Shown: positions 54,336-64,000 of the stretch, piece by piece
Numbering within the stretch: the first letter of the stretch is position 1
Layout: every line of letters starts with the position of its first letter
Source: Arion vulgaris
Lineage: Eukaryota; Mollusca; Gastropoda; Stylommatophora; Arionidae
Assembly: GCA_020796225.1 (NCBI GenBank)
Contig: CM036765.1
Coordinates: 2,484,228 to 2,548,227 of the forward strand
Length of the DNA stretch: 64,000 bases
Direction of reading: 5' to 3'
Notes under the pieces: model-generated
What the model saw: only the letters and a program-made list of their open reading frames with translations
What the model was told of the DNA's origin: nothing
Databases searched by the model: none
Program-made: the position numbers and the translations under genes

Positions 54336-55834
54336 CGGGGTCAAAGGCGCATGGGGACAACGTGGCGCCAGGATTAGTGGATCTGGCACTAATCAAGACC
54401 TTGTCCCCCACCTCCACATTGGTACAAACCCTGGTAACAGACTTTGGTTCCGGTCTGGCTAAGGGGGCAGGGATCGAGGAAGAAACTACAGGTAGTGGTA
54501 GTAGTGCAAGCACGGAAAAGAAATGCAAGTCCACAAAATTACGCACAAAGTGCACGCATCTCCTGGTTGATTGTCCGATAAAATTTGCCCAAGTGTCAAA
54601 TAGTAAGAAACAGCAGTGTCTGAGTCGTCTGTGACGAATGCTAACTCCCCGGAGTAAATGGCCGCACCAAAACTAAAGAGATGAGAGGTGCATCCATAGT
54701 AGAGAAGTGGGCCCATATGAGGCGAAACTTGGAGCCCTGCGCCCAAGTGAAGCTGCGTGTCAGGGCATTCTTGTGGCACGGAAAATGCGAACACAACGGT
54801 CGCACCACAGTTATCAGCCTCCAGGCTGATGGTAAAAACATACAGACGAACATGCATGGATGAGAGGTGCATCCATAGTAGAGACGTGGGCCCACAAGGT
54901 GCGAAACTTGGAGCCCTGTGTCCGAGTTGAGCTGCTTGTCCGGGCAGTCTCGGGGCACGATAAAAGTCTCAGCGCTGCAGCATATCGTGTCAACATACTG
55001 GAAGATTGCGGTAAACTCTGTATCAAATGCTTAGCGCAGATACATTTACTGGGTAGGATTGGCCGTGTGCAAACCCTAAAGTTGCGTTTTAGTGCCTAAC
55101 GAAACTGCCCTCCATGGGACAACCAGGCAAAGTACTGTTGCATTTACAACTAACATCCCCAGAAGAACTGAAGTGGGTGGTAATGGCGAGCACAAAATCT
55201 CAGTTGCGTTGCTAGTGCCGATTGAAATGACCCTCTATATTATTTGCGCTTAGCCCCAGTCCGGTGTTTCATGGGGCCAGGGAAAATACAGAGTAGAAAA
55301 TGCATATTGCCAGTGCCAACATGCTCCTCGAAAAGGCTGAGAATGTTCCTACTCCAGAATAAACTCAAAGTGGTCAGTAAAGTAAGGCAGACAATGCAAA
55401 GATCTGACAGGCTGTCCAGATCCGAACATTGGCGGTGTCCGACACTTTACACTGTGTGTTATACTAGTAAGATGCCGTCCCAGGACAAGCTTATGTGCCC
55501 CGTGAAATGTTCCTAATCCAGAACGACTTCACAGTCAGCAAGGCCATAGCAGTCGTAACTCACAGTTTGTCGCAAATCACAAAGCCCAAATATATGGCAA
55601 AAAGCTGATCGAAAAGGCGTAGATTCGGGCCGAAATATATGGCAGAATGGATCGTTTCTAGGCTAGCTACCCTAGTAAGTAAACAGCTGGCTGAAATCGG
55701 GTAGACAGACCATGGGTGCATAATCATCAAACATTGATAAAGCATTCTTGTCAAAGGATCAATTATATATCACAAGAAGAATGATAAAATTGGCAGTGAA
55801 TAACAAACGAGAGAGAGAAAAGAGAGAGAGACAG
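54336..55834. mobile_element. Unknown unit U, flanked by the same 12 bp repeat
   Basis: 1.5 kb, clearly richer in GC than its surroundings, bounded by AAATTACAAGTA at 54324-54335 and again at 55835-55846, ending in a GA-rich run. It holds a duplicated segment of about 100 bp (54683-54785 and 54860-54965; GAGAGGTGCATCCATAGTAG). A worn R4 piece is at 55655-55690. The open frames on both strands match nothing I recognise. Confidence 0.6.
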
Positions 55835-55846
55835 AAATTACAAGTA

Positions 55847-55904
55847 CCTCTGTTCAGAGTTAGGCTTGCCTGAATGGCAAGGTACAATGGTGATTAGGAA
55901 AATA
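55847..55904. other. Short spacer
   Basis: Nothing recognised. Confidence 0.4.
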
Positions 55905-56370
55905 AAGCGCCTGTGTGGTGCCTGGGCCCGCAAGCAAAGCAAAGAATAGTATCACTGCGACCTACAAGGCATATCGTAAGAGGCAACTGAGGTAGGACCT
56001 AGGAAAGCAAAGAATAGTATCACTGCGACCTACAAGGCATATCGTAAGAGGCAACTGAGGTAGGACCTAGGAAAGCAAAGAATAGTATCACTGCGACCTA
56101 CAAGGCATATCGTAAGAGGCAACTGAGGTAGGACCTAGCAAAGCAAAGAATAGTATCACTGCGACCTACAAGGCATATCGTAAGAGGCAACTGAGGTAGG
56201 ACCTAGGAAAGCAACCCTAGTAAATAAAAAACTTCACAGAAATCAGATGTGCTGGCCTACTTGTAGACACATAACTGGCACAATGTACAATTGCTCTTAG
56301 GCTCGGATCACTTCAAGTGTGGTTAACAAATGGTCGATATGGATCATTGGAAGAAGATTAGTCAGATAAT
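55905..56370 (+). mobile_element. R4 copy with internal fourfold tandem expansion
   Basis: Begins GTGTGGTGCCTGGGCCCGCA and ends GGTCGATATGGATCATTGGA. The segment from AAAGCAAAGAATAG to GGTAGGACCTAG (68 bp) occurs four times instead of once. Confidence 0.9.
55935..56215. repeat. 68 bp tandem array inside R4, four copies
   Basis: Copies are essentially identical. Unexpanded R4 has AAGCAAAG at the left and a similar GGAAGCTA at the right of this segment; in this copy the right element reads GGAAAGCAA. Confidence 0.92.
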
Positions 56371-56394
56371 TGAGAAGAGTATGCTAAATATACA

Positions 56395-56640
56395 ATTTGA
56401 AAATCATGGCATATCCTTTACAGGACGTAGTGATCAACCACAGTAAACGATTCTATAGGCACCACTTATACATTCAGTAGTTTGCCGTTGCTTTCTTAAT
56501 GGTGAGGTCTATTTTTACCGTTCTTAAAAATCCAAAGGAAGTAACTTGCTTCCAATCTTGCCCACCACAGAGTTTGAACCAGGTACGCTTGGGTTGTAAT
56601 CGAGTTCACTACCACTTAAGCTATAAATGCTCACAATTCA
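56395..56640 (-). mobile_element. SINE-2 copy
   Basis: Reverse-complement SINE-2: GAAAATCATGGCATATCCTT at its 3' end, AGTAGTTTGCCGTTGCTTTC in the body, and GAGTTTGAACCAGGTACGCT with ACTACCACTTAAGCTATAAA at the tRNA-like head. Confidence 0.88.
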
Positions 56641-56699
56641 TTACAAGATTTAAATTCTGATAACAATTTTCCACATTAAAAAAATTATATTATGATCTT

Positions 56700-56810
56700 T
56701 GCCGGTGTTATGGAGGTTGTGCACTGCCCCCGAGATCTTGTGTAAGAGATGTTGGACGGCCCATGGTTATTCACCAAAGTAAAATGATGACAACCATATC
56801 AAAGAGAAAC
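56700..56810 (+). mobile_element. SINE-3 3' fragment
   Basis: GAGATCTTGTGTAAGAGATG and TGGTTATTCACCAAAGTAAA match the SINE-3 3' part. Confidence 0.7.
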
Positions 56811-56814
56811 AATT

Positions 56815-57294
56815 CCCTCTACATTAGCCTACCCTAGATGGAGGGTTTGTGTGCCTTTAGCATCCTTCAGGCTATGTCGGCGGGAGTCTTAACTTCTGGC
56901 AGGTCTAACCAAGCCGAACAGACTGAAGGTGAAAGGCCAGACCAAAGGGCTCGGAGCAGGATGGGGCCTCATAAGGTACCAGCGCAGAATCCACCGGCGA
57001 GTGGTAAATGCTCTTGCTGCAACCAACCAGCTATGGGACAAATAGCAGTTGTACTCTCCCTTGAGGAGGACATCCATTTTCTTGTCTTGTATGACACTTT
57101 CCCTTAAGTATATGGGATTCAACTATAGTGTCCAGGAAGCACACCCTGCATAAAAACTTGGTTTAGTGAGCCAGGCGGCAAAAAACTGAAGTCACCTAGA
57201 GTAGGACGACTCCAGACAAACCTGGGAAGACAGATCTCGTCAGCAGGGGACTGCAACTGTCTGCAGAACAAACTAAAAAAAAAAAAAAAAAAAA
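56815..57294 (+). mobile_element. Retroposed sequence with poly(A) tail
   Basis: GC-richer sequence (ACATTAGCCTACCCTAGATG start) ends in an A run at 57275-57294, so it was retroposed in + orientation. It resembles LINE 5' leader sequence but no protein motif is secure. Confidence 0.5.
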
Positions 57295-57659
57295 GATGTC
57301 CTCGAAACGGATGTTCTGAATGTGTCAGCCAACATTATTGGTGTGAAGGAATCGACACATACGAACAACACAATGGCCATGCACAATGGATAATCAGAAA
57401 CAAACACAATATTGATTCTAAAATGCTGTTTAAAAAAAACATCACAAATTGAGATAAAAGTATGAAACAAGTGTCTTATTGTAGCAAGAGAACAAAAATG
57501 ACATGTGCTGTACAATATAACATACACACATATATGTAACATCAAATTGTGAAATGAACATATATAGACTACTTCAATATTTGATAAATATATCATGACA
57601 ATATTCAAGTTATAGACAATATTTGTTAGTATTTTGATTCTGTGCCACACAAGAAGAAT
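57295..57659. other. Unassigned
   Basis: AT-rich; nothing recognised. Confidence 0.5.
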
Positions 57660-58115
57660 ATGTCCAATGTCAGATTCTATTGATTGATTGGACCATCATC
57701 ATTACACTTTGGTGAGTAACCATGTGTGTTCCAATCTCTTTCTTACACAGGAAGATCTCTGCTGCAGTGCACAAACTCTGTGGCACCAGCGAGGGTCCCC
57801 GATGTCATTTAGAAGATGGTGAAGATATAATTTTGTAGGATTAACAAACAAATCTTTTTCTAATAAACTTTGCCCGGACAGCAGCCATCCAGTCTGCTCT
57901 TCTTGATGTTTAACTGCCAAGGGTTCTTTTACGTGCTCAAATTGAACACGGGACCTATGTTTTATTGTCTGTCACCAATAGGACTAGGAACTAGATCTCA
58001 CCTACACTGAGATAGGAATCTCTGAAAAAATATCTAGATGGCTCCACGAGGGAGCGAACCTGGTACTTTTGGCATGAGAGACAAGCATCTAACCTCTACG
58101 CTACAGAGACCCCAG
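57660..58115 (-). mobile_element. SINE-3, most complete copy
   Basis: On the - strand the head (58112 downward) reads TCTCTGTAGCGTAGAGGTTA (box A type) and, about 35 bp on, CCAGGTTCGCTCCC (box B type). The body includes TTGAGCACGTAAAAGAACCC, and the 3' end is a (CAAT)n tail near 57680. It is about 450 bp, long for a SINE. It defines the family for copies at 30295, 33180, 36540, 24520 and 56700. Confidence 0.88.
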
Positions 58116-58375
58116 CGATTGTTTTATAATATCCGTCCATCGAGCGATGATGACAACAGTCTCAGATGTGTGTTGCTGCACCTCTCTGGTGTGTGCACAG
58201 TTAATATAATAATATCCGTCCATCGCAAGCGATGATGACAACAGTCTCAGATGTATGTTGCTGCACCTCTCTGGTGTGTGCACAGTTAATATAATAATAT
58301 TCGTCCATGGCGATGATGACAACAGTCTCAGATGTGTGTTGCTGCACCTCTCTGGTGTGTGCAGAGGTGGCTATC
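58116..58375. repeat. About 92 bp tandem array, three copies
   Basis: Units contain GATGATGACAACAGTCTCAG and GTTGCTGCACCTCTCTGGTG. It directly abuts the tRNA-head end of SINE-3. Confidence 0.93.
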
Positions 58376-58799
58376 AAGTGCAATCCTCGAACACAATCCC
58401 CTAACACAGGTGGGGCCATACATGATTGAGGTTAGACATGTGGGTGTTGTGTATTTTTGCGCAGCTGGCTTTCTCTGTGCCTCAACAACTCTCAACAATG
58501 TGAGTTCCTCTTGTGTTGTTACAGCGTCATATTTGCGATCTTGCGAAGGGATTCCCAGCACATGGCATCTATATCAAAGAATTTTAGAGACACTTTTAAG
58601 AGTGTTTTAAAGCACATTTTCTGTCCACAAACCGATTGTCTGGTCCTATCAAGCTCACATTGTATTAACTGTTTGGATACTTATCAGGCATCCAAGTACG
58701 TGACGCCCATCTCATCGCCTTCTACAACAAGGTGTTGACATGGGATCTTGGCTCTTATGAGGACTTCAGTGTCTGGAATTTTGTCCTGCCAATTTACAC
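58376..58799. other. Unassigned
   Basis: No gene or element recognised. Confidence 0.5.
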
Positions 58800-59055
58800 A
58801 TACTAAACACGCATACTTTAGATATGAGCACACATACCGTAGGCACGAACACATATACTGTAGATATAAGCACACATACTGTACATATGAGCACACATAC
58901 TGTATATATGAACACACATACTGTAGGCACGAACACATATACTGTAGATATAACACACATACTATAAACACAACACATATACTGTAAATATGAGCACACA
59001 TACTGTAGATATGAGCACACATACTGTAGATATGAGCACACATACTGTAGGCATG
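58800..59055. repeat. About 20 bp minisatellite
   Basis: Units of GAGCACACATACTGTAGATA alternate with CGAACACATATACTGTAG forms, about 12 copies. Confidence 0.92.
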
Positions 59056-59224
59056 AATGATGACAGCGTCAGGTAGATTTTGCAGCATATGAAGTTTCTG
59101 TCACTTCATATTTCTAGATCAAAGTATGCAGGAGGTAGGAAGGCACATTTTTTCTCACTTCAGGACGTGGGAGCAGAAAATCAGGCCAAAACTGTTTTGC
59201 TTCCAATTCGAAAAGCAAGCATAC

Positions 59225-59450
59225 ATATTTCTCTAATTCATCCCCACTATGATGACCAGATTAATTCTGCCCAGACCAAAATTATGGACCTCACAAACTC
59301 GACAGACAACATCGTAATAAGTGGCCAAACACTGGAGAAAGTTGAACATTTTACATATTTGGGTGGTAAAGTGTCAAACAAAGGAGACACGATGAAAGAA
59401 ATAAACGCTTGTATTGCTACAGCAGCTAGTGCCTTCACTAAATTATAATA
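59225..59450 (+). pseudogene. RTE/CR1-like RT fragment
   Basis: The frame reads QINSAQTKIMDLTNST, then EKVEHFTYLGGKVSNKGDT and INACIATAASAFTKL, the segment after the RT active site (NxxKTKxM..FxYLGS..SxxG). It stops at 59448. Confidence 0.82.
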
Positions 59451-60345
59451 TATATTTTATATAATTAATATATTAATAATAATAAATTAATCTATAACTC
59501 ATTTAAAAGCAATGATAGAACAAACGCACCAATTGTAAAATGTAAACATGTCACCATGAAGACTAAAAGAACATTGTTCAACACAATCTTTCTCCCAACA
59601 TTATGCTATCAGTACCAAACTTGGACATCAAATAGAAAAAAACTAGTCACGACAGAGATCAAGTGTCTACACATTATGCTGTGAGTATCAAGAAGAGGCA
59701 GGTTTAAAAATGAAGACATTAGAAAACATCAGTACTAGACTTCATCAAGAAACAACAAATGAAATGGTTCGGCCACATAAGCAGTTTACCGACAGTGCAC
59801 CTCAAAGAACAATGCTATTCTGATTCTGTAAACATAAAGCAAAAGGCTGTCCAAGTAAAAGGTGGACCTCTGAAATAGTTCATATGTACGGTTCCAGCTT
59901 CACTGCAACAGGTCAACTCATAATTGCTCCGTTCCTGTGCCAATGAAAATCACACGAAATGCTAACAACTGTCTCCTGTGTCGTGAACTAATTCCAGAAT
60001 GAAACAGCTGCACCGCCACAAAAAGCAGCCAGCACTGCATAAATGCATATGGCCCTCGCTAAAGTGTCAACACAAAACTGTTCATCACTTGAATTGCAAT
60101 TCATGTAGAAAGGAACATCAATCACGACAAAATCCAGCTTTCTGCACATGCAATATCACTGCATACGGCAGACTGACTCAGTTCGTCATAACCACTGTCC
60201 GCCATTGTCTAAATACACACAACAAACGCATGGTTGTTGTGTGTATAACAGAAATGACGAAACACACTATTTATGAAATGCACACAAAATCCAATTCTAG
60301 AAATCTCTTCTTATCCTGACGCTGTAAGGCAAAACCGGATTAGAA
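59451..60345 (+). pseudogene. LINE-A copy interrupted by family X
   Basis: 59540-59880 follows LINE-A (AACATGTCACCATGAAGACT, AAATGAAATGGTTCGGCCAC, AAAAGGTGGACCTCTGAAAT). It is broken at about 59885 by X and resumes at about 60245 with ACAGAAATGACGAAACACAC, ending in the GACGCTGTAAGGC 3' UTR. Confidence 0.85.
59885..60245 (-). mobile_element. Family X insertion in LINE-A
   Basis: Reverse complement of 21590-21960: shares CACAGGAACGGAGCAATTAT, TCACTTGAATTGCAA and GACAGTGGTTATGACGAAC blocks. It sits between adjacent LINE-A bases. Confidence 0.82.
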
Positions 60346-60594
60346 AAAAGAATTTGAGAGCTGGAGATTGAAGCACCTATGGATGTGTCTGGAGTGCTAT
60401 GATGAAGGTCCTCATAGAACTGAAAAATGACATTAAGAAATGCAAAATAATGTTTACGAAAATTTGCTACAAGAAAATATTTGATCAACCGAAAGACATC
60501 AAAATTCCCAGATCTACAGGCTTTATGCTCAGTGTAGTCTTTATCAATTATTCAAAGTTATTTGTTGTCTACTACATTTGTTTTTATTGCACTT
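60346..60594. other. Unclassified repeat and spacer
   Basis: 60340-60425 is the inverse of 19870-19960. The rest is unassigned. Confidence 0.5.
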
Positions 60595-60812
60595 TAGTTT
60601 GGTCTCTACTACATTTGATTTTAAGCATGATCTTGTACACATATCTTCAGTGTTGTCTACTACTTTGGTTTTAAGCATGATTTTGTACACATATCTCCAG
60701 TGTTGTCTAGTACTTTGGTTTTAAACATGATCTTGTACACATATCTCTAGTGTTGTCTAGTACTTTGGTTTTAAGCATGATCTTGTACACATATCTCCAA
60801 TGTTGTCTAAAT
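60595..60812. repeat. About 50 bp tandem array, left block
   Basis: Four to five units of TACTTTGGTTTTAAGCATGA and TCTTGTACACATATCTCCAG. The same array resumes at 61990 after the Penelope element. Confidence 0.94.
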
Positions 60813-60814
60813 AC

Positions 60815-61985
60815 TCATAAAATAGATGAGACTGCAATAAAACTATTTGATTGGCAAAACACGTAATCACAAAGTACTGTAGTTTTACAAATTATAAAAA
60901 CAATGACAAAATACAGCAAAGTTTCGACCAACAAGGCCTTTATCAAGCAACGAACAACAGGAGTGACAAATTTAAAAAACAAATGGACGACCAAAAACAA
61001 ACGTTTCTAATGAAAATCTGGGAATAAAAACGAATAACGAAATAAATGTAACCACAAAAAAACACACATAAAAACTAGAAATAGACGGAAGAGAAACAAT
61101 GAAAAATCTAGTAAATATATAACTTGAATACATGCAACATATACCCATATAGATTACAAGGCATGGGAAGAGAAAGTACTAAGAAGCATAGGAATGTAAT
61201 ACGTTGAGCTCACGTGGTGGCAAGGTACCATACAAAGAAATCAACCGATTCTCCAGAGCACATTATGTTGGTACACAGTCGCCTTAAGTCCAATATCCAC
61301 TCATTTTGGCACTGTTCAGTGTGGCCGTCGGCATTGCAACATGTGTGCTTATGTGATACAGACGCGCACTGTATGTTTTCCTTTAGCCACGTTTCTTATT
61401 GACGATGGTTTCACATGCGAGTCCCATAATCTTATCTATGCCATTATCTGAAGTGGTGTAACAAGGCTTATATCGGCGAGACAGGCAAGAGGCTCAGTGA
61501 CCGATTCAACCAACACTTGCACGACATACGCCAATGCTCTGTGACCTCTGTAGCCACCCATTTCAATGATACTGGCCATTTAGGAGCTCACGATGTCGGT
61601 CAAGCCATCCGATCGTGTTCCTCGGTACCTTGCGACCATGTGGCTCAACGTATTACATTCCTATGCTTCTTAGTACTTTCTCTTCCCATGCCTTGTAATC
61701 TATATGGGTATATGTTGCATGTATTCAAGTTATATATTTACTAGATTTTTCATTGTTTCTCTTCCGTTCTATTTCTAGTTTTTATGTGTGTTTTTTGTGT
61801 TACATTTATTTCGTTATTCGTTTTATTCCCAGATTTTCATTAGAAACGTTTGTTTTTGGTCGTCCATTTGTTTTTTAAATTTGTCACTCCTGTTGTTCGT
61901 TTGCTTGATAAAGGCCTATTTTGGTTGGTCGAAACGTTGCTGTATTTTGTCATTGTTTTTTGTAATTTGTAAAACTACAGACTGT
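60815..61985 (+). mobile_element. Penelope-like element relic with inverted pLTRs
   Basis: Two near-identical arms of about 340-390 bp (60815-61205 on the - strand and 61648-61985 on the + strand) enclose about 440 bp of coding remnant. The arms match the pLTR pair at 53696-54322. The RT is missing. The element splits a 50 bp tandem array. Confidence 0.85.
61290..61670 (+). pseudogene. Penelope GIY-YIG endonuclease domain
   Basis: The first frame reads GTVQCGRRHCNMC, then FTCESHNLIYAII, the cysteine-rich linker and the start of the endonuclease. A frameshift leads to KWCNKAYIGETGKRLSDRF (YIG motif and catalytic R), then a VATHFNDTGH block. This order is diagnostic of the Penelope EN. The frame ends in the pLTR arm. 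It is not functional as read. Confidence 0.88.
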
Positions 61986-61989
61986 GTTA

Positions 61990-62245
61990 ATTTGCCAATG
62001 TTGCAGTACTTTGGTTTTAAGCATGATCTTGTACACATATTCAGTGTTGTCTACTACTTTGGTTTTAAGCATGATCTTGTACACATATCTCTAGTGTTGT
62101 CTAGTACTTTGGTTTTAAGCATGATCTTGTACACATATCTTCAGTGTTGTCTACTACTTTGGTTTTAAGCATGATCTTGTACACATATCTCTAGTGTTGT
62201 CTAGTACTGGTTTTCAGCATGATCTTGTACATGGGTCTGCAATGT
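61990..62245. repeat. About 50 bp tandem array, right block
   Basis: Five units of the same sequence as 60595-60812, with a few deletions. Confidence 0.94.
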
Positions 62246-62499
62246 TGTCTAGTACTTAAGCTTTCAATGTGAATCTGTGCTTCGGTCGTCAGAGTGCATT
62301 TGTTTACTGTGTCTCTTACATTTACTCTTCCTTTTATTTACGTTAAATGCATTACCCCCACAGACAAGCACTTCAAAATTTTAAAATAGAAATGTAAGTC
62401 ATAACATAATGGACTCAACCAAAATGCTCATAAACAATAGACCCACATAACAGCCACGCAAACCACACCAACCTTATGATACAAATTCATGTTGAAGTC
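62246..62499. other. Unassigned
   Basis: Nothing recognised. Confidence 0.5.
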
Positions 62500-62755
62500 A
62501 TGAAAATCCTGGCATATCCTTTTACAGGACGTCACCATCAATCACAGTAAATGATTTGTTCATTTTCTAGGCACCACTTATACATTCAGTAGTTGACCAT
62601 TGCTTTCTGAACGGTGAGGTCTATTTTAACAGGTCGTAAAAATCCACAGGAACAAATTTGCTTTCAAACTGCCCACCGTGAAGTTTGAACCAGGTACTCT
62701 CAGGTTGTGATCCAGCTCACTACCCCTATAAGCCACAGACGTCCATAAATTAATG
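62500..62755 (-). mobile_element. SINE-2 copy
   Basis: ATGAAAATCCTGGCATATCC, CATTGCTTTCTGAACGGTGA and AGTTTGAACCAGGTACTCTC with CACTACCCCTATAAGCCACA mark the 3' end, body and tRNA-like head. Confidence 0.88.
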
Positions 62756-62879
62756 TTACCTGTACTTAAATATTCGAACATACACACACGTAAATGAACT
62801 TGCATGCTCTTCACTGTCGCACAGAACTGTCAACAAATCTACAATATTGCAATGGATAACATACCCCTTTAAGATAATA

Positions 62880-63440
62880 AGAATTTAAAGACTGGCCTCT
62901 TGGGATTGGAATGGGAGAATCATACAAAACATTGATAATGACATATATCATGGCAAATATGATAAAAGCAGAATTTATAAACAGTAGAATCAGATATCAC
63001 CACGAAAACAAAGCGTAATTTGTAAATCTGTGTTTCTGTATGGTTTAGAAATGTGGTGAGTCATCAAGTTAAATACAAATAAGATTCAGAACTTTGTCAG
63101 CGGATGTCCTCGGCAGATTCTCAGACTGAGATGGTATGACAGAGTTACAAACACAGACCTGTGGATAAGAACCGGAAAGGAACCCATGATGACCAGGTCA
63201 AGAGGAGAAAATGACAATGGGTCGGGCATACCCTACGGAAGACACAGTTGAATGTCACTAGACAAGCACTTGAGTGGAACCCACAAGGAAAACAAAAAAT
63301 AGGATGCCTTAAACAGACCTGGAGACGAAGTCTTCTTGAGGAACTGAAGAGTGCTCAACTGTCCTGGGAGACCATAAAGAGAACAGCAGCGAGAAGATTG
63401 GCGAACAACTGTTGAGACCCTATGCTCCACAAGGAGCAGG
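62880..63440 (+). pseudogene. RTE-like ORF2 tail relic
   Basis: GRFSD and RILRLRWYDRVTNTDLW-type pieces, then in other frames NPQGKQ- and TWRRSL-like runs, and a terminal VETLCSTRS segment, all the order of an RTE ORF2 C-terminus with multiple frameshifts. Confidence 0.65.
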
Positions 63441-63662
63441 GAGGAATAAGTCAAGAATCAGACATCATGAAACAGGTCCTCCAACTGAACCCCCAGGGTA
63501 ATAGAGGTAAGAAAAGATCCAGGAACACCTGGAGGTGGGTGTTGGAAATGGAGTGCAAGAAAATAGAAAGAAGTGGAAAGATCTGGAAAAGATGACCTTG
63601 GATAGGACGGCTTGGAAAGCCTTGGTTGCGGACCTATGTCTTCCTAGGGGTAAAGGGTGTGG
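63441..63662 (+). pseudogene. LINE-D (RTE-like) C-terminus
   Basis: Reads LNPQGNRGKKRSRNTWRW, then an ECKKIER segment and CTTCCTAGGGGTAAAGGGTG at the end, matching 36045-36330. Confidence 0.8.
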
Positions 63663-64000
63663 AAGAATCAGTCGCAACTAATTTGCAGAATCGAGCACCA
63701 AATGTTAGGCAAAGAACATACCTTCAGACTTCAAATAAGAGACAGCAGAGTGACAAGTCACAAGTACAGAATGTTTTATATTGGTGAGACATACTTCTGG
63801 ACTAAACTCAGAACACATCTTTCATATATGTCAACTTTTAGTTAGTTAGTTTGTTCCTTTCGTGCCAAAGGCGGCACATAGGGTGGAAGTTTTAGAGCTC
63901 CATGTGATGCGATTCGTTGCTAGCAGTTGGAGATCTTGTATGGTTTTACATCCCAATAGTTTACTTTCTTGTAGGGTTGGTCTTCGAAGAGTGGTCTTAG
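63663..64000. other. Unassigned, probable LINE end
   Basis: Contains CGTGCCAAAGGCGGCACATA, which resembles a LINE 3' end, but there is no second copy here to confirm it. The feature is cut by the window edge. Confidence 0.35.

Noticed and set aside
54486..54958. - strand frames in unit U as a secreted or immunoglobulin-like protein
   Set aside because: Cysteine spacing and length match no family I know, and the frames run across an internal duplication; left as unknown.
63657..63845. A possible second GIY-YIG piece (reads MFYIGETYFWTKLRTHLS)
   Set aside because: The YIGET run with a following H fits the Penelope endonuclease loosely, but there is no upstream cysteine linker or downstream block; too short to call.

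Overview
The window is animal nuclear DNA and is almost entirely transposon and minisatellite sequence. Evidence for a metazoan: one intron-containing rhodopsin-type GPCR gene, several tRNA-derived SINE families, CR1/RTE/I-like non-LTR retrotransposons, Penelope-like elements, hAT, P-element-like (THAP) and piggyBac-type DNA elements and a Ty3/Gypsy element. This mix suits an invertebrate, perhaps a lophotrochozoan, but nothing here fixes the phylum. There are no operons, CRISPR arrays, rRNA genes or intact tRNA genes.

The only convincing host gene is an aminergic-type GPCR on the + strand. It has four exons (29328-29492, 33711-34241, 37841-37985, 44086-44237), canonical GT/AG introns and a 330-codon reading frame. 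Its 4.2, 3.6 and 6.1 kb introns are packed with minisatellites, SINEs, LINE tails, a hAT element and a P-like transposase relic.

Layout. 0.2-1.5 kb: LINE relics. 1.6-8.2 kb: five minisatellites (37, 19, 15, 14 and 26 bp units); the 26 bp array is split by a solo LTR with a 4 bp target duplication. 8.2-15.6 kb: a Ty3/Gypsy element on the - strand in sequence that looks like poor consensus, followed by a degraded continuation of the 26 bp array to 17 kb. 17.9-29 kb: LINE and SINE relics with arrays inside or beside them. 29.3-44.2 kb: the GPCR gene. 44.5-64 kb: LINE, SINE, R4-repeat, hAT, Penelope and piggyBac-MITE relics with more arrays.

The most interesting theme is that tandem arrays repeatedly arise inside transposon copies (a SINE, the R4 repeat and two LINEs) or abut transposon ends. 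In the clearest cases the unit lies between short direct repeats already present in the element. Family labels used below (LINE-A to LINE-G, SINE-1 to SINE-3, R4, X, U) are local names for sequences compared only within this window.
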